In this document: in pieces, positions 26,109 to 33,147 of the stretch
Position numbering within the stretch: position 1 is the stretch's first letter
Layout of the letters: each line of letters opens with the position of its first letter
Source of the DNA: Ruegeria sp. Alg231-54
Lineage (GTDB): Bacteria; Pseudomonadota; Alphaproteobacteria; Rhodobacterales; Rhodobacteraceae
Length of the DNA stretch: 64,000 bases
Reading direction: 5' to 3'
Assembly: GCF_900143525.1 (NCBI RefSeq)
Contig: NZ_FREZ01000016.1
Coordinates: 25,340 to 89,339 of the forward strand
Translations under genes and position numbers: made by a program
The notes under the pieces: model-generated
Told to the model about the DNA's origin: nothing
Databases searched by the model: none
Seen by the model: only the letters and a program-made list of their open reading frames with translations

Positions 26109-26348
26109 TTAAGCTGCTTTACGAACAGCTTTTCGATCTTCTACCCACTGCCCCACTTCACGTTGGCTCCAACGTGATGCGCGCCCAATTTTGATCGGTC
26201 GAGGAAAGTCACCACTCGCAACTTTCTTGTAGATAGCCGCCCGGCCAAAGCCGGTAATTTCCGATACGGATGTGCAGGTCAAAAAACGGTCAGTCTCTGC
26301 GAGATTATTCAAGGTTAGCCTCCGAAAAAATCTTGTTTTCGTGAGCAT
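26109..26348 (-). CDS. AlpA/Vis-like small DNA-binding regulator (excisionase type)
   Basis: A 79-residue protein with a MerR-like winged helix: FLTCTSVSEITGFGRAAIYK, then GDFPRPIKIG and SRWSQREVGQWVEDR. This is the AlpA/Vis pattern of P4-like elements, where the protein acts as regulator and excision factor with the integrase. The ATG at 26348 is taken; a TTG three codons upstream has no ribosome site. It lies 65 bases before the primase-helicase gene in the same direction and after the integrase gene, so the three may form a control unit. Confidence 0.85.
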   Translation of the reverse strand: MLTKTRFFRRLTLNNLAETDRFLTCTSVSEITGFGRAAIYKKVASGDFPRPIKIGRASRWSQREVGQWVEDRKAVRKAA

Positions 26349-26490
26349 AGCATTCAATCGCCGTCAGTCGCGGTCAATGGAATTATTGACCTAACACACT
26401 GTTCCATTTGACTAATTCGTCAGAACGATTTGAGTTTTCTTCTAAAAGCAAGAGCTTACGCAAGTAAGAAAAATTGACTCACACTTAGTC

Positions 26491-26526
26491 AAAAAAGCCC
26501 CTTCTGACGGGCGTGTCAGAAGGGGC
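26491..26526 (-). terminator. Rho-independent terminator of the integrase gene
   Basis: GCCCCTTCTGAC and GTCAGAAGGGGC form a perfect 12-bp stem (26497-26526) with a 6-base loop. Read leftward, it is followed by six T (26491-26496). It begins 23 bases after the integrase stop codon. It is the strongest terminator in the window. Confidence 0.9.
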
Positions 26527-26549
26527 GCTTTATTCGTCGCAAAGTAGAT

Positions 26550-27866
26550 TTATCCGTTCGATGTTTCGCGTAACCTAACCACCTTGTCGTCTACGCCACC
26601 CGCTGGAATTCCGTCGAGAAAGCCACACCAAACATTCATGAGTACGCGGCGGCGCTCCACCGCTTGTTCGCGACGGTACGCCCGCTCTACTTCGCCCAAC
26701 TGGTGCGCAAGCGCTTCTTCGGCGAGTTCCCGAGGGAATTCTGTGTCGTTTTCTGCCCAATCTCTGAACGCACTCCGAAACCCGTGCGGAACGTACTGGT
26801 CCACACCCATACGGCGCATGACTGCGCGAAGGGTCATGTCGCTCAAAGGCAATCCTTTCTTAGCGCCGAGAAAAACAAACCCATCGCTTTCGATGCTTTC
26901 GATATGCAGAGCGCGCGCTGCTTCGAGGACAGCCAGCATTCGTTCGGTCAACGGAACCAAATGGTCACGCCGCGCTTTGTCCTGCCGGGTTTTCATGCGT
27001 GAAGCGGGTATAGTCCATAGCTTCTTAACGAAATCGAATTCTTGCCACCGCGCCTCGCGTGTTTCACTGGATCGCGTCGCCGTGAGAATAAGAAATTCCA
27101 GCGCTAAAGCGCCTGCCCCCTCACGCTCTTTGAGCGCGGCAACGAATGCTGGAACTTCGGCCCGAGGCATTGCCGGTCGATGGCCGTTTGTGAGTTTTCT
27201 TGGCTTTGAAAGCGTGGCGTTGAATAACTCCCATCGAGCCGGATTGTCGCGGCGGTACGCGTTATTTTGTATCGCGTGGTCAAACATGTTTTCCAAACGG
27301 GCGCGGACGCGCGCGGCGGTCACGTGCTTTTCGTCCCAAATCGGGCGAAGGACGGCCAGTACATCCTCCCGAGTTACATCCTCCAACTGCATCTTTCGAA
27401 GTTCGGCGGCATAGTGGTCGAATGTATGACGCCATTGATAAATGTGCTTGGGATTGGTGAACCGATCCGCCTTGATTTTCCATTCAACAAACATGTCGGC
27501 GTATTTGCCGAACGTAGTAGCGTTGGCAGCGGCATCCGCTTCTGCGCGCGCTACGGCTAACGCAGTGCGTGCCTCTTTGATAGGGTTCAAACCTTGCGCG
27601 ACAAGTTCTCGTGCGTCTGTTGCTTTCTTTCGAGCCTGCGCCAACGTCGTTCCGGGGTATGAACCAAGACCCATTTCATACCGATTGTCCGTTTTCTTTG
27701 TACCCTTCACATCAACAAGCGGAACTTTTGAACTGAACCGAAACACCCAACGTTTTGTCCCGCTGGCTGTGCAGCGCAAAGACAAACCGCCCCCATCATT
27801 TAGGGCGGTGCCGGGCGCGGCGTTTTCAACTTGCTTCGCTAATAGACGGTGCATCCCCCGCGCCAT
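26550..27866 (-). CDS. int: P4-type tyrosine recombinase (integrase)
   Basis: A 438-residue site-specific recombinase. An N-terminal arm-binding domain (LNDGGGLSLRCTASGTKRWV, then YEMGLGSYPGTTLAQARKK) is of the DUF4102 type found in P4-like integrases. A SAM-like core-binding region lies at about 120-210. Catalytic residues are in place: Arg265 (TATRSSE), His361 and Arg364 (HGFRS), His388 (LAHQ), Tyr397 (AYRRE). It should integrate and excise the 21.2-28.3-kb element. Its N terminus faces the right edge, the usual arrangement next to the attachment site. Its terminator is described separately. Confidence 0.93.
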   Translation of the reverse strand: MARGMHRLLAKQVENAAPGTALNDGGGLSLRCTASGTKRWVFRFSSKVPLVDVKGTKKTDNRYEMGLGSYPGTTLAQARKKATDARELVAQGLNPIKEARTALAVARAEADAAANATTFGKYADMFVEWKIKADRFTNPKHIYQWRHTFDHYAAELRKMQLEDVTREDVLAVLRPIWDEKHVTAARVRARLENMFDHAIQNNAYRRDNPARWELFNATLSKPRKLTNGHRPAMPRAEVPAFVAALKEREGAGALALEFLILTATRSSETREARWQEFDFVKKLWTIPASRMKTRQDKARRDHLVPLTERMLAVLEAARALHIESIESDGFVFLGAKKGLPLSDMTLRAVMRRMGVDQYVPHGFRSAFRDWAENDTEFPRELAEEALAHQLGEVERAYRREQAVERRRVLMNVWCGFLDGIPAGGVDDKVVRLRETSNG

Positions 27867-27878
27867 GTGGTTTCTCCT

Positions 27879-28139
27879 TTAGCTTGAAATTGCCGAGCGG
27901 CAACTTGCAACAACGCCTGTTGATACGCCCGCTGCCGCCGCCGCTTTTTCGTTGTCAAAACCAAGATCGTTGACCAGCGTGCAGAGCAAGTCCGCAAGGT
28001 CACGCCAGCTTTCTGGCATGCCAAAATAGCTTGTGTCGGGCAGCGTCGGCAGAAGGGCCATTGCCTGCGCCAACAGCGGTTCCCCGACATTGGTTTCGTT
28101 TGTGTGAGCGGAATTGCCAGCGTGTTCGATAGTTTGCAT
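27879..28139 (-). CDS. Small unrecognised protein preceding the integrase
   Basis: An 86-residue protein ending 12 bases before the integrase start, in the same direction. The ATG at 28139 is preceded by an A/G-rich run (AAGAAAAGAA) rather than a strong Shine-Dalgarno. The C-terminal third (LGFDNEKAAAAAGVSTGVVA) looks like a short helix-turn-helix, so a regulator of integrase is conceivable; this is inference. An upstream extension to 28250 crosses the repeat and palindrome cluster and is unlikely to be translated. Confidence 0.5.
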   Translation of the reverse strand: MQTIEHAGNSAHTNETNVGEPLLAQAMALLPTLPDTSYFGMPESWRDLADLLCTLVNDLGFDNEKAAAAAGVSTGVVASCRSAISS

Positions 28140-28186
28140 TTCTTTTCTTTCTACTAATCCGGGGCATTGGGTGCGGCCCCTATTCG

Positions 28187-28320
28187 CGCCCCCGTTTTGC
28201 CCCCGAAAATCGGGGGCAGTCAATAGACTTGAGTAGACAAGTATAGACAAACCTCACCGCACAATGGGCCATTACCTTTATTTTATAGTATAAAATGGAC
28301 GTCAGTAGACGAGTGGAGAC
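28187..28320. promoter_or_regulatory. Recombination/regulatory site cluster beside the integrase
   Basis: From left to right: direct copies of GCCCCCG at 28188 and 28199; a perfect hairpin TGCCCCCGA/TCGGGGGCA at 28198-28218 with a 3-base loop; TAGAC at 28224, 28234 and 28244, exactly 10 bases apart; a perfect palindrome ATTTTATA-G-TATAAAAT at 28280-28296; TAGAC at 28306 and GAGAC at 28316, again 10 apart. Repeats on one face of the helix flanking a palindrome suggest integrase arm sites, AlpA/Xis sites and/or the attachment core. The exact crossover sequence was not identified. Confidence 0.6.
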
Positions 28321-28330
28321 ACTAGTTAGG

Positions 28331-28590
28331 TGGCCCTAGGCTCCACCAAAACCTAACAGATGATACGCTCCCCATAGTTCTTCCTTTTTGGCAGCAGGAT
28401 TTTCCTTTGTGGCCGAACCGTTCCTTTTTGCAGGTCGTTGAAGACAAAAAAAGAACTCGCACCGGGCCACCAGCGCAACTGAAAATCTTGCTTCAGTGGC
28501 AGTTCAAGAAGGGCGCATTTCTTTTGTCATGCAGTTCCGCTTGATAATCTAAGCCGCTAAGATAGTGGTCGAGGCAGCAGGCAGGTTAAC
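28331..28590. other. Right flank of the integrated element, no gene seen
   Basis: The segment begins with a nested inverted repeat at 28325-28357: outer GTTAGGT/ACCTAAC, inner GGTGG/CCACC, with the palindrome CCTAGG in the loop. It could be an attachment remnant or an RNA hairpin. The rest is A+T-rich with T-runs (TTCCTTTTTGG twice, near 28380 and 28430, as TTCCTTTTTGGCAG and TTCCTTTTTGCAGG), and no coding frame is supported. Confidence 0.4.
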
Positions 28591-28896
28591 GTGATACGCA
28601 GTACAGTCTTTTTACCCTTAACGGCGTTTGTCCTTGGCGCCATTGTCGAAGCTGAAACTGCGGCGGCGGCTTCTCTTGGATGGTACGAGGTTTTTGGCGT
28701 TGAAGATGGAGACATGCTGAAACTGCGCGCAGGACCTGGAATAGGTTTCAATGTGATCGTGGGTCTTCCAAATGGAACCGCTTTACGAGTTCACAGTTGC
28801 GAGCAGACCGGAGGAACCCGTTGGTGCCGGGTGTCCTTGGAGCGCGCGCGTGGCCTGAAGGGATACGTCTCCTGGGCATATTTGCAAAAAATCTGA
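28591..28896 (+). CDS. Exported bacterial SH3-domain protein
   Basis: A 101-residue protein from a GTG start. A signal peptide (TVFLPLTAFVLGAIVEAETA) precedes a single SH3b domain with LKLRAGPGIGFNVIVGLPNG, WCRVSLERARGLKGYVSW and AYLQKI. Such domains usually bind cell-wall peptides in the periplasm. No catalytic domain is attached. The upstream region is AT-rich and lies just outside the integrated element. Confidence 0.75.
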   Translation: MIRSTVFLPLTAFVLGAIVEAETAAAASLGWYEVFGVEDGDMLKLRAGPGIGFNVIVGLPNGTALRVHSCEQTGGTRWCRVSLERARGLKGYVSWAYLQKI

Positions 28897-29028
28897 TATA
28901 AATGTGGTTAGCGCCTCCTTTTGGCTATACCCATAAAATGCCGATTGGAAACTTCCATTCAGTTCTATTGCACTCGTCATTTATAGATTTCATCAGGCTC
29001 AAGAGCCACGAAGAGACCTGAGCAGTCG

Positions 29029-29244
29029 TTGCTCTTGAATTTGTATTCTGCGAATGCCCAAGGCAGCTATCAGCCCTTTCCCGAGCTTTGTACCTGGTAC
29101 GAAATGCCCCGCGCTGCAGATGCAAAATTTCAAGGGCAACGGGACGTATCCAATTTGTGTATGGAGCTTTACAGGCAGGGTGTCGAGCCACTGGCAATAA
29201 ACGGAAGAAACCACATAGTATTTCGCCGACACGATCTACACTGA
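29029..29244 (+). CDS. Small unrecognised protein followed by a terminator
   Basis: A 71-residue frame from a TTG; the frame is open a further 14 codons upstream without an ATG, so the start is uncertain and the 5' end may be missing. The text (QPFPELCTWYEMPRAADA, DVSNLCMELYRQGVEPLAI) is rich in Cys, Trp and Tyr and does not look like random translation. A strong Rho-independent terminator begins 20 bases after the stop, which supports a real rightward transcript ending here. No family is recognised. It may be the tail of a decayed exported protein gene. Confidence 0.4.
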   Translation: MLLNLYSANAQGSYQPFPELCTWYEMPRAADAKFQGQRDVSNLCMELYRQGVEPLAINGRNHIVFRRHDLH

Positions 29245-29263
29245 GATCATACATGTTCTTGCA

Positions 29264-29290
29264 AGCCAGCGTATCGCTGGCTTTTTCTTT
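29264..29290 (+). terminator. Rho-independent terminator
   Basis: AGCCAGCG at 29264-29271 pairs with CGCTGGCT at 29275-29282 around the loop TAT and is followed by TTTTCTTT. It points rightward and would end the transcript of the small frame before it, and possibly of the SH3 gene. Confidence 0.85.
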
Positions 29291-29467
29291 GCCATTGGAA
29301 GGAAAAACTTTGCTGCAAAAAAGGAATGTTGGGTGCAGCAATCGAGATACCGCGCATTGATTTCATTGTGCTTTTTCGGGCGAAAAAGGAAAACCTTTGA
29401 GGGTCGAGCCAACAGAACAAGTAGATAGCAAGCATTAGAGCGGTGTGACACACAGGTGTGACACAAA

Positions 29468-29749
29468 ATGAAGCTGCATGCGTATCTCTCACTGTCCAGA
29501 CACAGCATATTTTACTTCCGTTGGCCCCTACCAGATACGACAGCGAGACACCCCACCAGACCAAGAACCTCACGTAGGACCCTTCGTGTTTCGTTGGGTA
29601 CAAGATGCCTTAAAGAGGCTGGTACTCTAGCACGGCGTCTTTCAGTGTGCGGCGACACAATAACAAAGCACATAGAAGCATCGGGCATGAAGGGCGCATG
29701 CAACGCACTGGTGTTTCCTCTATTGCGACACTTGGCGGAGGGAACTTGA
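29468..29749 (+). pseudogene. Integrase remnant, N-terminal domain only
   Basis: The 93-residue frame begins MKLHAYLSLSRHSIFYFRWP and continues with RTLRVSLGTRCLKEAGTLAR, which matches the N-terminal (DUF6538-like) domain of a class of roseobacter tyrosine integrases (usually YL..SRHG.FYFRW ... SLGTR...A). The frame then stops; the core-binding and catalytic domains are absent. Upstream is a tandem pair GGTGTGACACA (29442 and 29455), probably the old promoter/operator. It marks a former integration event distinct from the P4-like element. A stand-alone small DNA-binding protein is a less likely alternative. Confidence 0.6.
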
Positions 29750-29987
29750 GCATCTCGGTCATTCACACTATCCGCAGCGAACGACCGCTCCCCGCCAGTT
29801 CCGAAGGATCGCCTTGCGTATGCAGCAGGTTTTTCGCGTATGCGGCGAACGGCGGTTCAGTGGCCAAAGTGAATGCTCGCCCAGACTTCATTGGAAGGTC
29901 ATAACTAGATCAAAACCATCTCTTTTGCGGTCCGGTTGCCAGAATCGCAATCTTAGGTGATCTTTGGATAAATTGAAGGATCGCAAT

Positions 29988-31316
29988 ATGTTTAGATATC
30001 TAATAATTGCTCTCAGTTTTGCCGCATCTACTGCCCCTTTTGCGCAAGAGGCATCTGATGAAGCCATTGAGACGGAAGAGGCCTCGGCGACTTCATCAGA
30101 CCTACTAACTGACGCAGAGTTGCAGACATTGGTCGCTCCGGTGGCTCTTTACCCCGACACGTTACTCATACAGATATTTGTCGCAGCAACACAGCCACTG
30201 GAGATTGTAAAGGCAGAGCGGTATTTGCTGGACAACGCCGACCGCGAACTCCTCGAACTTGAACCGGAAATCGAAGCCATGGGCTGGGATCCTTCCGTCA
30301 CCGTGTTGGCGACAGCTTTCCCGGAAGTCGTCGGTCAAATGGCCACTCATATCGATTGGACCGAGACGGTAGGAACTGCCATGCTGGCCCAATCCGATGA
30401 TGTGATGAATGCGGTTCAAGTAATGAGGGATCAGGCGATTGACAGCGGCGCTCTTGTTTCAGGGCCCGAGCAAACTGTCGAGGTATCTGATGAGGAAACT
30501 GTTGTAATTACTCCGACACAGCCCGAAACAGTGTACGTCCCGCAATATAATCCTGAGACTGTCTATACGGGCCCCTCGACCGGAGATGTTGTGGGCGCAG
30601 CTTTGCTGACTTTTGGAGCCGTGGCTCTAATCGACGAGATTTTCGACGACGATGACGATTGGTATGACTATTGGGGGTGCCGAAACTGCGGCGGTTGGGG
30701 TGGTGGCCCGATTTACAGAAATCCAGACATCGACATTGATGTCGATGGCAACGTCAATATCGGAAATGATATAGATCTGGGTGACCGAACGGATATCGGA
30801 TGGAAACCCGATCGTGACCGTCAACAGGAGGCCCGAGACAAAATTGCCGATCACAAAAGACCTGAAGGTGGTCGTGACGATTTGCCGGTTAACCGTCCTG
30901 AAGGTCGTACGGATGAACTGCGCGCCAAGTTGAGCCGCGAGTCTGGTGCTACAGACATTAGCCGGGACCGTGCGGCCGCTGTCGGCGCAGGTGCAGGGGC
31001 TGTTGCTGGCGGTGCTCTGGCAAACCGAAACAAAGGGAACAAGTCGCTGCCTCAGGTGAACCGGGGTAATTTCGATCGGGATAAAGCTGACGCAAAGCAA
31101 CAGGCAATCGATCGTACCAAACGTCCGGATGCGGCGAAAAAACCTGTCGCACAAAGGCCGCAGACCGCAAAGAAGCCGCAAGCGAAGAAAGCCGCAACCA
31201 CCCAGCGCAAGCCAACAGCGTCCAAGGGGCAAGCGATGAAGAAAAATGCGTCCGGCAGCAGAACACATAGCGCGTCCAAGCGTGGGCACGCCGCCAAGGG
31301 TAAGCGGAGAAGGTAA
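29988..31316 (+). CDS. DUF3300 exported protein with basic C-terminal tail
   Basis: About 442 residues. AAGGA lies 8 bases before the ATG at 29988. A signal peptide (YLIIALSFAASTAPFAQEAS) precedes the DUF3300 domain, seen in LVAPVALYPDTLLIQIFVAA, DPSVTVLATAFPEVV and TVYVPQYNPETVYTG. A hydrophobic segment (GAALLTFGAVALIDEIF) is followed by an acidic aromatic patch, then a Gly/Asp-rich linker. The last 90 residues are rich in Lys, Ala, Pro and Gln (for example KKPVAQRPQTAKKPQAKKAA), resembling histone-H1-like tails. It overlaps no gene but ends 1 base before the DUF2950 gene, with which it is often paired. Function unknown. Confidence 0.85.
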   Translation: MFRYLIIALSFAASTAPFAQEASDEAIETEEASATSSDLLTDAELQTLVAPVALYPDTLLIQIFVAATQPLEIVKAERYLLDNADRELLELEPEIEAMGWDPSVTVLATAFPEVVGQMATHIDWTETVGTAMLAQSDDVMNAVQVMRDQAIDSGALVSGPEQTVEVSDEETVVITPTQPETVYVPQYNPETVYTGPSTGDVVGAALLTFGAVALIDEIFDDDDDWYDYWGCRNCGGWGGGPIYRNPDIDIDVDGNVNIGNDIDLGDRTDIGWKPDRDRQQEARDKIADHKRPEGGRDDLPVNRPEGRTDELRAKLSRESGATDISRDRAAAVGAGAGAVAGGALANRNKGNKSLPQVNRGNFDRDKADAKQQAIDRTKRPDAAKKPVAQRPQTAKKPQAKKAATTQRKPTASKGQAMKKNASGSRTHSASKRGHAAKGKRRR

Positions 31317-31317
31317 C

Positions 31318-32208
31318 ATGCTTAGATCGGTACTTTCAGTTTTGTTGATAGCTGCGACCACAAGCCCGGCGCTGTCGGATGGAGCGCAATTTGATACTCC
31401 TCAAACCGCACTGGACGCATTTGTCGATGCGTTGAAGGCCAGTGATCAGAGTAAGCTACTCACAATTTTCGGACCCGAAGCCGAAGATTTGATTGGAACG
31501 GGTGATCCGGGGAAAGATCAAGAAAGACGGCAAGAAGTGCTCAGCATGTACGCTGAAGGGTACCGTTTTCAGCCAGAGAGTGATGGGGTTGTACTTCTTC
31601 TGGGTGAAGACAGTTGGCCCTTTCCGATCCCAATTCTTCGGGCAGAAGACGGTTGGCGCTTTGACTTGGAAGCTGGGATCGAGGAAATCTCAGCCCGCGA
31701 AATCGGGTTGAATGAATTGGAAGTGATCGAATTGCTTGATGCCTATGTTGATCTTCAAGCCGCATTCCGCCTTGAGGATCACAACGGTGATGGCGTCATG
31801 GAATTCGCACAGACAATCATTTCCGATCCAGGAAAGCGAAACGGACTTTTCTGGCCAGAAGACGACAGCTTCGTTGGTGCAGCACTTGCCCGAGCCGCCG
31901 CTTACGGGTGGAGCGACGGCGAGGTCGACTATGAAGCCGAACCATTCTTAGGGTACTATTACACGATCTTGCAGGGTCAGGGGCCGAATGCACCAGGAGG
32001 TGCCTATTCCTACTTTGTCGGTGATCATTTCATAGCAGGACATGCTTTGCTGGCAGTACCTTCTGAATATGGGAAAACTGGCATCCATTCCTTTCTGGTT
32101 AGCGAAAACGGCATAATCTACGAGGCGGATTTTGGCCCGGAGACATTCAATATCATAGGTGAAATCACTACCTACGATCCCGACGCAAATTGGTTACCAG
32201 CAGAGTAA
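31318..32208 (+). CDS. DUF2950 exported protein
   Basis: A 296-residue protein with signal peptide (MLRSVLSVLLIAATTSPALS). DUF2950 features are FDTPQTALDAFVDALKASD, ILRAEDGWRFDLEAGIEEIS, GYYYTILQGQGPNAPGGAYS and FLVSENGIIYEADFGPET. GGAGAAGG just before the ATG at 31318, one base after the DUF3300 stop, shows tight coupling. The family is exported and of unknown function; it is commonly next to DUF3300. An IS6 element lies 60 bases downstream. Confidence 0.87.
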   Translation: MLRSVLSVLLIAATTSPALSDGAQFDTPQTALDAFVDALKASDQSKLLTIFGPEAEDLIGTGDPGKDQERRQEVLSMYAEGYRFQPESDGVVLLLGEDSWPFPIPILRAEDGWRFDLEAGIEEISAREIGLNELEVIELLDAYVDLQAAFRLEDHNGDGVMEFAQTIISDPGKRNGLFWPEDDSFVGAALARAAAYGWSDGEVDYEAEPFLGYYYTILQGQGPNAPGGAYSYFVGDHFIAGHALLAVPSEYGKTGIHSFLVSENGIIYEADFGPETFNIIGEITTYDPDANWLPAE

Positions 32209-32269
32209 TACTTGATTGATAGCAGTCTCTCGGGACGCCATTTGATCACACCGAACAACTAATCGATAG

Positions 32270-33087
32270 GGGACTGTTGCAATAATCAGTTTGCTTTGCC
32301 GGCTTTTGGTTTTTGAGGTTGAGTATGCTGCGCAAATCTCCGTTTAAGCACCATCGTTTCCCGCGCGACGTCATTCTTTGTGCCGTTCGTTGGTATCTGC
32401 GGTATCCTCTGTCATATCAGGATGTTGTTGATCTGCTCGCCGAACGTGGCATCGACATTGATCGATCGACAGTATTCCGTTGGGTGCAGAAATTCGGCCC
32501 TGAGATAACCAAGCGCACCGAGAAGCAGCTATGCCACGCCAGTGTAGATTGGCACGCGGATGAGACTTACATCCGTGTCGGCAGAAAGGGGCGCTACCTT
32601 TGGCGTGCTGTTGACGCAAACGGCCAGATGGTCGACTTCCGGCTCACCGCGCGGCGGGATGCCAAAGCCGCCAAGGCCTTTCTGAACAAAGCGATAGAGC
32701 GTGTTCGTCTCCACCGACCCGTCACAATCGTGACCGACCAGGCACAGGCATATCGGCGCGTTATTCGCGAAATCAACTATCGTTATGATCCGCATTTTGA
32801 CAGTATTCGACATATTGACCGAAAGTGGCGAAACAATTTGATCGAAAGCGATCACGCTGCCCTGAAACGACTATTGGGATACCGACAGAGCTTTCGTTCC
32901 TTGCGAACGGCCAAAGCAACCCTGAGCGGGATAGAGACTATACGCACCATCAAGCGCGGCCACATTCACCATAAACAAGCTGGTGTTCAGGGAGAGATCC
33001 TGTTCATCTCTCAGCTTTTCGAGGCCGCATAATCCGCTGCAAACCAACGGCGCAACCCTAGCCTCAACCGATTAATGCAACGGTCCC
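32270..33087 (+). mobile_element. IS6-family insertion sequence, copy 2
   Basis: The 818-bp element is bounded by inverted repeats GGGACTGTTGCAATAATC (32270-32287) and the complement GGGACCGTTGCATTAATC (33070-33087), 16 of 18 matching, and the GGxACTGTTGCAA start is classic for IS6. The flanking 8-mers (ATCGATAG, ATCATGAC) do not match, so the expected target duplication is missing. Since IS6 elements recombine by cointegration, this hints that one flank was replaced, which agrees with the incomplete ABC operon to its right. Confidence 0.85.
32325..33032 (+). CDS. IS6-family DDE transposase
   Basis: About 235 residues from the ATG at 32325, with GAGG six bases upstream. The helix-turn-helix reads YQDVVDLLAERGIDIDRSTV. 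The DDE residues are in WHADETYI (Asp about 79), IVTDQAQAY (Asp about 138) and NNLIESDHA (Glu about 174). YLWRAVDANGQMVDF is the family motif. The frame is intact with both ends of the element present, so it may be mobile. Confidence 0.93.
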   Translation: MLRKSPFKHHRFPRDVILCAVRWYLRYPLSYQDVVDLLAERGIDIDRSTVFRWVQKFGPEITKRTEKQLCHASVDWHADETYIRVGRKGRYLWRAVDANGQMVDFRLTARRDAKAAKAFLNKAIERVRLHRPVTIVTDQAQAYRRVIREINYRYDPHFDSIRHIDRKWRNNLIESDHAALKRLLGYRQSFRSLRTAKATLSGIETIRTIKRGHIHHKQAGVQGEILFISQLFEAA

Positions 33088-33147
33088 ATCATGACCGGTG
33101 CTTTATGTCCGAATGGCATTTGGCCTGCACCGGTTTGAACGCTGTCC

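Larger units (their letters stand above)
21200..28330. mobile_element. P4-like integrated satellite/plasmid-type element
   Basis: The set of tyrosine integrase, AlpA-like regulator, primase-helicase and iteron cluster is the core of phage P4-like satellites and related integrated elements. Two unknown proteins at the left and one small protein at the right are the rest. No capsid, packaging, tail or conjugation gene was seen. The left edge is placed between the host dispersed repeat (to about 21190) and the first gene; the right edge near the phased repeats. No tRNA gene and no matching direct repeat at both edges could be found by eye, so the borders are approximate. Confidence 0.7.

Noticed and set aside
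28335..28348. CTAGGCTCCACCA as the 3' end of a tmRNA or tRNA used as attachment site
   Set aside because: No T-loop or acceptor-stem sequence precedes it, so no RNA gene can be supported.
30627..31361. 244-codon minus-strand frame
   Set aside because: Antisense of the repetitive 3' part of the DUF3300 gene; the low-complexity tail keeps other frames open.
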